A DNA stretch of 64,000 bases, taken from contig CAVVAJ010000005.1 of NCBI GenBank assembly GCA_963746255.1, positions 434,001-498,000 of the forward strand, in the 5' to 3' direction. Shown in pieces: positions 9,010-16,524 of the stretch. The notes under the pieces were generated by a model. The model was not told the origin of the DNA. It searched no databases and worked only from the letters and a program-made list of their open reading frames with translations. A program made the position numbers and the translations under genes. Source of the stretch: DAOVXM01 sp963746255 (lineage in GTDB: Bacteria > Chloroflexota > Anaerolineae > Anaerolineales > UBA4823). How positions within the stretch are numbered: the stretch's first letter is position 1; every line of letters begins with the position of its first letter.

Positions 9010-10123
9010 AAGCCGCCAATTTACGCAAGATCACAATCTTTATGCGTGCATCCAGTGTGGGAAATGTACGGGGGGTTGTCCTGTGGCAGTCAAGACAACA
9101 TTGAACCCGCGCAGCCTGATCTACAAACTGTTAGTGGCAGGGAATGGCTACGATTTAGATGCGTGCGAGGAACTCTGGGACTGTACCACATGCGCGACCT
9201 GTTCTAGCCGCTGTCCTAAGCTGGTCAGCCCGATGGAGACGGTTATCGCACTGCGCAGCGTTTTCATCGAGCGGGGCAGAGTACATCCGAATGTTAAGAC
9301 CGCATTGGAAAGCACCTTCAGGCATGGAAATCCTTTGACCATGCCACGCGAAGACCGGGCTGGTTGGGCAAGCGAATTGTCAATTAGACCATTCAGTGCA
9401 GGTATGGAATATTTATATTTTGTCGGTTGTACACCAAGCTATGACCCTCGTGTCCAGCAGGTATCCCACGACTTGGTAAAGCTGGTCCAACACGCAAACC
9501 TGGATTTTGGCTTTCTAGCAGAGCAGGAGAGCTGTTGCGGCAGCGAGATTCGTCGCCTGGGTGAGTTTGGGTTGTTCGAGATGATTGAAGAGGAGAATCA
9601 AGATTTATTTAAAGCAATCGGTGTGAGCAAATTGTTTACCACTTCTCCACATTGTTTTAATGCTATTAAGAACGATTATTCGCAAAACGATCTGCAAGTT
9701 GAACATTATACGCAGTTGTTGGCACGCACAATTCAAAATGGCAGGCTGGAGTTTTCGAGGCAATTTGAGATGACGGTGACTTTTCACGATCCCTGCTACC
9801 TGGGAAAGCACAACACAATTTATGACGAGCCCCGCCAAATCTTAACCCGAATTCCAGGTCTGAAACTAGTCGAGATGGATAGATCCAGAGAGAAGAGCCT
9901 ATGCTGCGAGGGTGGTGGGGGCCGGATGTGGTTGGAAGGCTCTAATCCTGGAACTAGGCTCGCTCGTTGGCGGATCCAGGAAGCCCTGGATACTGGCGCC
10001 CAAGTGCTCGCCACTGCATGCCCATTTTGTCTGCTGACTCTGGAGGAGGCAGCCAAGTACATGAACGCAGAAGATCGACTGCGCGTGATGGATATCGCTG
10101 AGATTGCCGTCCAAGCATTATAG
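8996..10123 (+). CDS. HdrD-like protein (HdrC-type ferredoxin fused to HdrB-type CCG domains)
   Basis: A 375-residue HdrC-HdrB fusion resembling HdrD and GlcF-type proteins. The N-terminal ferredoxin part has CIQCGKCTGGCP (~17) and CTTCATCSSRCP (~63). The CCG domains follow: YFVGCTPSYDPR with ESCCGSEIRRLG (~142-185) and FHDPCYLGKHN with SLCCEGGGGRMW (~263-306), ending in TACPFCLLTL. Such proteins pass electrons to or from a disulfide-like or membrane acceptor. No membrane segment is visible, so this form is probably soluble. It overlaps the upstream HdrA by 14 bases and has GGAG before the ATG. Confidence 0.9.
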   Translation: MLRIESRQFTQDHNLYACIQCGKCTGGCPVAVKTTLNPRSLIYKLLVAGNGYDLDACEELWDCTTCATCSSRCPKLVSPMETVIALRSVFIERGRVHPNVKTALESTFRHGNPLTMPREDRAGWASELSIRPFSAGMEYLYFVGCTPSYDPRVQQVSHDLVKLVQHANLDFGFLAEQESCCGSEIRRLGEFGLFEMIEEENQDLFKAIGVSKLFTTSPHCFNAIKNDYSQNDLQVEHYTQLLARTIQNGRLEFSRQFEMTVTFHDPCYLGKHNTIYDEPRQILTRIPGLKLVEMDRSREKSLCCEGGGGRMWLEGSNPGTRLARWRIQEALDTGAQVLATACPFCLLTLEEAAKYMNAEDRLRVMDIAEIAVQAL

Positions 10124-10150
10124 ACCGTATATCTAGGAGTTACTAGAACC

Positions 10151-11893
10151 ATGGTATTCAACCCTCGTATTGGTGTATATATCTGCCACTGCGGTATAAA
10201 TATCGCGTCTACTGTAGATATTAATGAGCTTACTGGTTTTGCGGCTAGCTTGCCGAAAGTAGTCATCGCCCGTAATTACACCTACATGTGCTCAGATCCT
10301 GGACAGATGCTGATCAAAAAGGATATTGAGCAATTAGAGATTAACCGTGTCGTGGTCGCTTCCTGCTCTCCTCGCATGCATGAACCAACCTTCCGCAACG
10401 CGGTGGCGTCAGCAGGTTTGAATCCATATTGCTTTGAAATGGCAAACATCCGAGAACAGTGCTCCTGGGTTCACCAAAGCAGTAACGCGACTACTCGGAA
10501 AGCTATGGACTTAGTTGCATCAGCAGTAGCAAAAGCAACTCGCTTGCAGCCACTCGAGATTAGACAGGTTCCGGTCACACCTTCTGCCCTGATCATTGGT
10601 GGAGGTATTGCCGGTTTGCAGGCTGCCCTTGATATCGCGGACGCCGGTTTTCAAGTTGTCTTAATCGAGCGCACAAGCCAGCTTGGTGGGCATGTTACCG
10701 AGCTATATACCACTTTTCCCAACTTACAGCCCGCTCGGGAATTGCTGCATCCATTGGTTGAGCGTGTTAATTCCCATATCAGGATCGAAGTGATGCAACC
10801 AGCAGAGTTAGTAGAAATCGAAGGGTTTGTCGGTAATTTCCAAGCCAGCATCCAGCATGATGGTCAATTACACGTCGTACCAGTTGGATCGATCATCATC
10901 GCAACAGGTTTCGATGTTTTTGATCCCCACGTTAAAAAAGAGCTGGGTTACGGGCTTTACCCCCAGGTGATTACTTCGTTGGAGTTTGAGCGTTTATCAT
11001 CCAAGGAGCTCCTGACGAATGGTTGCCACCCTGAAAAGGTGGTTTTTATCCAGTGTGTTGGTTCACGTGACCAGACGGTTGGCAATTCCTATTGCTCGCG
11101 CACATGCTGCATGGTTACAGCTCGCCAGGCGATGTTGGTTAGCCACAGCATTCCGGAGGCGGATGTAACCGTGTTCTACATGGATGTACGAGCCTATGGA
11201 AAGGGATTTGAAGAATTCTACGACTTGGTGCGTGAATCTGGTGTAATGTATCGCAGAGGCAACCCATCAGAAATAATCCAAAATGGCGAGAGCCTATTGG
11301 TACGAGCCGAAGATACATTGCTTGGAGAAGTAGTGGAGGTCGAAGCCGATCTGGTTGTGCTGGCAGCAGGAATGGTGCCACGCCAAGATGGTGACACTCT
11401 GGCAAGCCTGCTTAAGCTCTCCCGCACTCCGGACGGTTTTTTCATGGAAGCACACCCCAAACTACGTCCGGTGGACACCTCAGTAGCAGGGGTTTTCCTC
11501 GCCGGGTGCTGCCAGGGACCAAAAGACATCACCGATACGATTGCCCAGGCCCGGGCAGCCGCATCAGCCGCCATGATTCCTATGCTGCGTGGACAAGTAC
11601 AGATTGAGGCCGCTACGGCTTTCGTAGATGAGGAATTGTGTGCTGGATGTGGCCAATGTGCCCATGTCTGTACATATGGAGCACTCACGCTTCATCCATT
11701 CAAGGATGTTATGACGGTCAATCAGGTTCTTTGTCAAGGCTGCAGTGCATGTGCTGCGGTTTGTCCATCCGGTGCCGTAGCTGTAAACCACTTTACTTTC
11801 GAACAAACTATGGCTCAAGTCGAGGCGCTGCTTGCCGGGACAAACGTTATGCATGAGGAATCTTTGATCCATGAACCTTCATTCATGGCATAA
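10151..11893 (+). CDS. HdrA-like FAD/iron-sulfur protein, third copy
   Basis: A 580-residue HdrA. It starts with GVYICHCGINIA (~7-18), the conserved N-terminal block, followed by VVVASCSPRMHEPTF and MANIREQCSWVH. The FAD motif IGGGIAGLQAA is at ~153, IQCVGSRDQ and CSRTCC at ~300-320, GVFLAGCCQGPKDITD at ~450, and a C-terminal double ferredoxin (CAGCGQCAHVC, CQGCSACAAVCP) at ~497-540. The mid-protein ferredoxin usually found after the FAD motif is absent: LGGHVTELYTTFPNLQ runs on without cysteines. That complements the preceding HdrA, which has this cluster but lacks both ends. AGGAG precedes the ATG by 11 bases. Confidence 0.9.
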   Translation: MVFNPRIGVYICHCGINIASTVDINELTGFAASLPKVVIARNYTYMCSDPGQMLIKKDIEQLEINRVVVASCSPRMHEPTFRNAVASAGLNPYCFEMANIREQCSWVHQSSNATTRKAMDLVASAVAKATRLQPLEIRQVPVTPSALIIGGGIAGLQAALDIADAGFQVVLIERTSQLGGHVTELYTTFPNLQPARELLHPLVERVNSHIRIEVMQPAELVEIEGFVGNFQASIQHDGQLHVVPVGSIIIATGFDVFDPHVKKELGYGLYPQVITSLEFERLSSKELLTNGCHPEKVVFIQCVGSRDQTVGNSYCSRTCCMVTARQAMLVSHSIPEADVTVFYMDVRAYGKGFEEFYDLVRESGVMYRRGNPSEIIQNGESLLVRAEDTLLGEVVEVEADLVVLAAGMVPRQDGDTLASLLKLSRTPDGFFMEAHPKLRPVDTSVAGVFLAGCCQGPKDITDTIAQARAAASAAMIPMLRGQVQIEAATAFVDEELCAGCGQCAHVCTYGALTLHPFKDVMTVNQVLCQGCSACAAVCPSGAVAVNHFTFEQTMAQVEALLAGTNVMHEESLIHEPSFMA

Positions 11894-11918
11894 AAGGTAT
11901 TGGGAAAGGAGGGATAGT

Positions 11919-12935
11919 ATGAATGCCGCCCATATCCTCGAAACTAACCTGCAGCCACTGGGTGCCGTTAAAAATTTTATAGCCGAACTTTGGGAAGCAA
12001 TGGATCTAGAAGGAATGCTAATGCCGACCTATCAAGCCGGGACAACAAATATCTACCACCGGTTTATCCACAACCCACTAGAAATTGCTGATTTGAATCC
12101 ATTCATACCATTCGTTCCAATTAACGCTGCGAGTAAATTCTCACTTCTCGCGGCTGAACATTCTAGCAACCGCATTGCGGTGATATTACGGCCTTGTGAA
12201 GCCCGAGCATGGTCCTACCATACAAAATCAAGTTCGAATAACTACCAGGATTGGCTGATCGTCGGTGTAGATTGCCTAGCCAGTTATCCTGTTCAGGATT
12301 TGGAATGGCGCGCTAAGAGAGCGGGGGGAATTGAGCCACTCACGCGGGAGGCTTTGCGCTTTGCCCGCCAGGGTGGTATAGCCCCATACCGATATCGTGT
12401 GGCATGCCAGATGTGTATGCCTAGCGCACCGGAATATGTTGATATAAATATCGGCTTAATCGGATTACCAATCAAACGTTACATCATTATCGAAATCAAC
12501 CGCAAAGATACTGTAAGTTATTTGAATATCGGTAAAATCACATCTGGGTGTGCACCAAGCGCGCTGCTCGCCCAGCGTGAGAACACATTGGTCATATTGG
12601 AAAACCGGCATGATGCCACCTTCAGACGGTTTTCCAATTCACTGCCTGCCGAAATCCCGACTAGTCCGGATACCCTTGTACGGTATTTAAATAACTGTGC
12701 CCCATGCCAAAGTTGTTTGGAAGCCTGCCCGATATATGCGGGTGAATTAGCGAACTATGGAAACGGGAAGTATTCAGCAACTAAAGCCACCTTGCGCTGG
12801 TTGTCTTCATGTGTGATGTGCGGCCAGTGCGAACAAGCATGTCCTCGGCAGGTCGCGCTGACGACGATCCACAAATGCATTAAGCTGCAGCTGACTGATC
12901 TATGTGTGGATGGTCGCATACCGGTTCTTTCGTGA
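11919..12935 (+). CDS. FrhB/FdhB-like flavo-iron-sulfur subunit, paralogue 2
   Basis: Second FrhB/FdhB-superfamily protein, 338 residues. NPFIPFVPIN and VILRPCEARAW with VGVDCLASYP are at ~65-120, ACQMCMPSAPEYVD at ~165, and C-terminal clusters CAPCQSCLEACP and CVMCGQCEQACP at ~265-312. AAAGGAGGG sits 5-6 bases before the ATG at 11919, which decides this start over an in-frame ATG at 11871 inside the previous gene. The paralogues share order and spacing of motifs but differ clearly in sequence, so each probably serves a different partner rather than being a recent duplicate. Confidence 0.83.
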   Translation: MNAAHILETNLQPLGAVKNFIAELWEAMDLEGMLMPTYQAGTTNIYHRFIHNPLEIADLNPFIPFVPINAASKFSLLAAEHSSNRIAVILRPCEARAWSYHTKSSSNNYQDWLIVGVDCLASYPVQDLEWRAKRAGGIEPLTREALRFARQGGIAPYRYRVACQMCMPSAPEYVDINIGLIGLPIKRYIIIEINRKDTVSYLNIGKITSGCAPSALLAQRENTLVILENRHDATFRRFSNSLPAEIPTSPDTLVRYLNNCAPCQSCLEACPIYAGELANYGNGKYSATKATLRWLSSCVMCGQCEQACPRQVALTTIHKCIKLQLTDLCVDGRIPVLS

Positions 12936-13006
12936 GTAAAGCTCACTCATGACTGGCATCTTATCATTCATGGTTTCTTTCCACTTCATTACCTGCGGGA
13001 GAAAAA

Positions 13007-13435
13007 ATGCCGCTCATACAGCAAACTGACCCAATGCGTATTCGATCTATATTACAGCTCATACTGGGACAAAACCGCTCTCCAGTTGCCCGCTGCCGGT
13101 TACTAAGCTCAGGAATGGGACCAGCATATATGCTTCAAGTAACTGAGCAGCTGGCAGGTTGTAAAGCCTGCCTCGGTTGCGGTTGCTGTATGGATGTTTG
13201 CCCCGTATTGGCACGTGATCCCCAACGCCGCCGGCGTAGCGAGGCTCGTTCCTCGATGGCCTTAGAGACTCTAGTCGGAGAAGACTGTGACCGTTGTGGG
13301 AATTGTGCCCTGGCGTGCCCACAGGTCGACCCGACCATTAAGCATTTCCTGGTCCAAACCCATCTGGCCGAGGGAATGGCTGAGCTGTTAACGAAGGCAA
13401 CCTCGGAGGAACTATTGCTGCTAGATCTGATGTGA
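13007..13435 (+). CDS. Small HdrC-like double [4Fe-4S] protein
   Basis: A 142-residue iron-sulfur protein with two clusters: CKACLGCGCCMDVCP (~48-62) and CDRCGNCALACP (~90-101). The N-terminal 45 residues and the C-terminal helix carry no cysteine. Arrangement and length match HdrC-type electron carriers. It sits between an FrhB-like gene and a [2Fe-2S]/[4Fe-4S] protein, so it probably relays electrons within the locus. The first site has an extra cysteine (CGCC), so which four bind iron is uncertain. GGGAG precedes the ATG. Confidence 0.8.
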   Translation: MPLIQQTDPMRIRSILQLILGQNRSPVARCRLLSSGMGPAYMLQVTEQLAGCKACLGCGCCMDVCPVLARDPQRRRRSEARSSMALETLVGEDCDRCGNCALACPQVDPTIKHFLVQTHLAEGMAELLTKATSEELLLLDLM

Positions 13436-13495
13436 TTCATATAAGTTATCAAGTTCATTGTGTACATAAACCATCGAAAAACCCCGGAGGCACAC

Positions 13496-14161
13496 GTGAT
13501 TGAGATAACAATTTTTGGTCAGCGCTACAAAGTCCCTGAAGGATTAACTATTCTAAAAGCGTTTGAATGGGTAGGATTCCGCTTGACGCGCGGAGTAGGC
13601 TGCCGGGCAGGATTCTGCGGGGCATGTGGAACTGTTTACCGATTTACCGACGATTACCGCCTGCACTATGCCTTGGCATGCCAGACAGTTGCCCAACCAG
13701 GCATGGTTCTGGGTACCATTCCTTTCTTCCCTGCTCAACGATCTACATACGACCTATCTGCACTACAGCCAACCGGTGACACTTTGTTGGCTTTATATCC
13801 GGAGATTGTGACCTGCTTCGGATGCAACACTTGTACTAAATCTTGCCCCCAAGAGTTGGACGTCCTGGGTTACATGGCTGATGCTCTGCGTGGAGAGATT
13901 GGAAACTTGGCAGATGCATCCTTCGATTGCATTATGTGTGGACTTTGTGTTGCACGTTGTCCGGCCGAGTTGGTACCGCCGAATGTTGCCTTACTCGGGC
14001 GCAGGCTTTATGGGAAATACCTGGCGCCATCAGCAGAACACCTCCATAAACGCGTCCGGGAGATCAAGGCTGGCGTATTCGATAATGAGATCAGAGAACT
14101 AAGAAACCTACCACCTATAGAACTTAAAATCCGATATGAAGCTAGAGAGATCGAGGCTTGA
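13496..14161 (+). CDS. TfrB/SdhB-like [2Fe-2S]+[4Fe-4S] iron-sulfur subunit
   Basis: A 221-residue electron-transfer protein. An N-terminal plant-type [2Fe-2S] fold has GCRAGFCGACGTVY (~38-51) with a fourth cysteine at ALACQT (~67). The second half has CFGCNTCTKSCP and CIMCGLCVARCP (~108-160). This layout is that of the iron-sulfur subunit of fumarate reductases, in particular TfrB-like proteins that also contain an HdrC part. The partner flavoprotein is likely the FrdA-like gene at 16499. The GTG at 13496 has GGAGG five bases upstream and places IEITIFGQ at the N-terminus. An in-frame ATG at 13460 would add an unconserved tail. Confidence 0.82.
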   Translation: MIEITIFGQRYKVPEGLTILKAFEWVGFRLTRGVGCRAGFCGACGTVYRFTDDYRLHYALACQTVAQPGMVLGTIPFFPAQRSTYDLSALQPTGDTLLALYPEIVTCFGCNTCTKSCPQELDVLGYMADALRGEIGNLADASFDCIMCGLCVARCPAELVPPNVALLGRRLYGKYLAPSAEHLHKRVREIKAGVFDNEIRELRNLPPIELKIRYEAREIEA

Positions 14162-14252
14162 GGTGGGTAGCTGGAACAACTGCAACAAGTTGGTTTACCA
14201 ATTAAGCTGCTTAACCAAGAGTGCTGATTAATCTGTTATTCAAGGATCATCT

Positions 14253-15374
14253 ATGGACTTTGAATTCGCTCCAGACATGCTTATGCTTCGCAACATGCTT
14301 AGACGCTTTATTCAAAAAGATGTCCGCCCATTAGAGATGAAATACTTCACATCGGGGAGGCTTGAACCAGATGAGCGGACGCATCTGCGCGGGGCGATTG
14401 AGCAAATGGGTTTATGGGGCTTGACAGTCCCCGAGCAATTTGGGGGTGGTGGACTTGATTTGGTGACAACCTGCCTATTGGAAATCGAACTTGGAAAATC
14501 TTTTATTCCCCTTGAGATTGGTGAAGTTCCCAACCTCCTCTATGCATGTTCCGGTGACCAAATTCCATCCTATTTGGAACCAGCCCTAGCTGGCGAGCGT
14601 AGGGCAATCCTTGCCGTGCGTGAGCCCAGCGGAACACATCCCCAAAGCTGGAGTATGCGCGCAACACCAGGCGCTAACGGTAGTTATGTGCTTAACGGGC
14701 AGAAATTGGTGGTAACCCAACCTCATCCAGAAGATTTCTTCGTGGTTATCGCTAAATCACCCCATGACTATACAGCATTTATTGTGGACTCAGAGGATAT
14801 CTACCTTTCCTGCACGGAAAGCAGACCCAACGATTGCGAATACATCGTCCAATTCTCAGAATTTCAGATCAATAACGAGTTTATTCTTGGCAAACCTGGC
14901 AACGCTCTTAAAATGATTGCCCCTGCTGCCCCAACAGCTAGGGTCCGGGCTGGTGCCCGATATGTAGGGATCGTAGAGCGCTTGCTCGATATGGCAGTCG
15001 AACACGCCAAAGATTGGATGGTTTTTGGTGCACCTATATCAGTCCGTCCTGCAGTTCAAAGGATGTTAGCTGAAACGCATGCCGAGGTTGAAAGCGCCCG
15101 CTGGTTAGTCTACCATGCTGCCTGGCTTATAGACCTCAGCAGAGCAGATCAAGCGCGCTGTGCAGCTGCTAATGTCCGCTTGATCACCGGGAAATTGCTC
15201 CAAACTGCAGTTGATCGTGTCACAATCATATTCGCTGGTCCAGGACCTTCCGAGGCAATCGAACCATACCGGCTGGTCTACAGCACAGTTCCACCTGAAG
15301 CTCTGAATATGGCGGTAGAAAAAGCTCAAGCGGAGATAACGGCTGTACTGTTTGAGCGACACCCAAATATGTGA
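14253..15374 (+). CDS. Acyl-CoA dehydrogenase-like flavoprotein, catalytic base not evident
   Basis: A 373-residue acyl-CoA dehydrogenase fold: N-terminal helical domain, GLTVPEQFGGGGLD (~55-70), a middle beta domain with YVLNGQKLVVT (~143), and a C-terminal helical domain with RVRAGARYVGIVERLLD (~230). In ordinary family members the FAD-side C-terminus contains an (I/V)YEG(T/P) motif with the catalytic glutamate. Here the equivalent stretch reads EPYRLVYSTVPPEALN, so the glutamate position appears to be serine. Embedding among Hdr genes suggests an acyl-CoA-linked or structural role in electron transfer. Weak alignment could mislead, and the base may sit elsewhere, as in isovaleryl-CoA dehydrogenases. 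Confidence 0.8.
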   Translation: MDFEFAPDMLMLRNMLRRFIQKDVRPLEMKYFTSGRLEPDERTHLRGAIEQMGLWGLTVPEQFGGGGLDLVTTCLLEIELGKSFIPLEIGEVPNLLYACSGDQIPSYLEPALAGERRAILAVREPSGTHPQSWSMRATPGANGSYVLNGQKLVVTQPHPEDFFVVIAKSPHDYTAFIVDSEDIYLSCTESRPNDCEYIVQFSEFQINNEFILGKPGNALKMIAPAAPTARVRAGARYVGIVERLLDMAVEHAKDWMVFGAPISVRPAVQRMLAETHAEVESARWLVYHAAWLIDLSRADQARCAAANVRLITGKLLQTAVDRVTIIFAGPGPSEAIEPYRLVYSTVPPEALNMAVEKAQAEITAVLFERHPNM

Positions 15375-15408
15375 AATCTCAGCCGATAAGTGGTGATGGA
15401 GGTGTCAC

Positions 15409-16524
15409 ATGAATGTTTATCATACTTTGGAAGTAAAAGACGACAATGCGGTAGGTGCTTGGCGCAGCTTTCTACTTTCCTGGTGGGAGTTATTCAGGTT
15501 CGATGTGCTGTTAACCCCGGTTGAAACGACCGAAACCCCGGGAGTCGCGCTGCGGATAATCAAAGATAAGGCTGGATTAGCAGCAGTGAACCCGTTTGCC
15601 CCTCTGATGCCAATTAACTCTGCGGGACTGCTCAATCAATTGGTAATGAAGAATCCTAATCAAAGCATCGCTGCAATCATGAGACCATGTGAATTGCGCA
15701 CTTTTTTTGAACTGCGCAAGCGCCAAACCAGGCATACAAATCCAGAAAAACTTGTATTGATCGGTATGGATTGCCCAGGAACTTACTCTACAGTTGAGTA
15801 TAAAAAGCTCGTCCGGTCACGTAGCCAACAGGAAGTGACGCGCGAATCCTTGAAAGATGCCGCTGGTGGAGGTTTGAGGGCGCAATCAATACGGACAGCT
15901 TGTTTAGTATGCGAATGTCCTGCTCCGCTGGCGGCTGACCTTGTCATCGGTACAATTGGTGTCCCAACTGGCCAGCTTCTGCTTTTGATTTGCCGGGATG
16001 AGGCGACGTCTACTCGCCTGAATATTGATAAGATCGTTGAAGGTAAGGCAACTGAATATCAGGCTTCGCATCGCGAGGTGTTAGTAGGAGCGATGGCTAA
16101 TCAGCATGTTGGTATGCGCAAGACGCTCACCGAGAACTTGCCTGGCGTTTATCGCTTCGATGAGTTAGGAAGCTTTTTTGCCTGGTTAGCAGGCTGTTCC
16201 TTATGTGGAAAATGCCTGCAAGCTTGCCCGCTATATGATATTGAGTTTGAAGGAGTGGCCTCCATGCATAAGGACCACCGGGGGGAGAGAGCTCTGCTTT
16301 CAGAACTTGTTCACCTTAGCCGTTGGCTGGCGTCGTGCTCTGGCTGCGGCATGTGCGCACAATACTGCCTCCAGGAAGTCCCCTTCAGCCTTTTAATCGC
16401 ATCCATCAGCCATCACATCCGGCAGGAAATGGGCTACACGCCCGGTGATCCTGCTCAGGTGCTGCCCTGGGCCCAAAGCATACCAAGTAGAGGTACACAT
16501 GTCCTATCCAAGCCTAATAGGTGA
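15409..16524 (+). CDS. FrhB/FdhB-like flavo-iron-sulfur subunit, paralogue 3
   Basis: Third FrhB/FdhB-superfamily protein, 371 residues. NPFAPLMPINSAGL (~63), IMRPCELRTFFELRKRQ (~87) and GMDCPGTYS (~120) give the family signature. TACLVCECPAP is at ~165, and the C-terminal clusters CSLCGKCLQACP and CSGCGMCAQYC at ~264-325. GGAGG precedes the ATG by 8 bases. Its end overlaps the proposed start of the FrdA-like gene by 26 bases, so the two are probably co-translated. This pairing suggests that this copy feeds the FrdA-like flavoprotein. Confidence 0.83.
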   Translation: MNVYHTLEVKDDNAVGAWRSFLLSWWELFRFDVLLTPVETTETPGVALRIIKDKAGLAAVNPFAPLMPINSAGLLNQLVMKNPNQSIAAIMRPCELRTFFELRKRQTRHTNPEKLVLIGMDCPGTYSTVEYKKLVRSRSQQEVTRESLKDAAGGGLRAQSIRTACLVCECPAPLAADLVIGTIGVPTGQLLLLICRDEATSTRLNIDKIVEGKATEYQASHREVLVGAMANQHVGMRKTLTENLPGVYRFDELGSFFAWLAGCSLCGKCLQACPLYDIEFEGVASMHKDHRGERALLSELVHLSRWLASCSGCGMCAQYCLQEVPFSLLIASISHHIRQEMGYTPGDPAQVLPWAQSIPSRGTHVLSKPNR

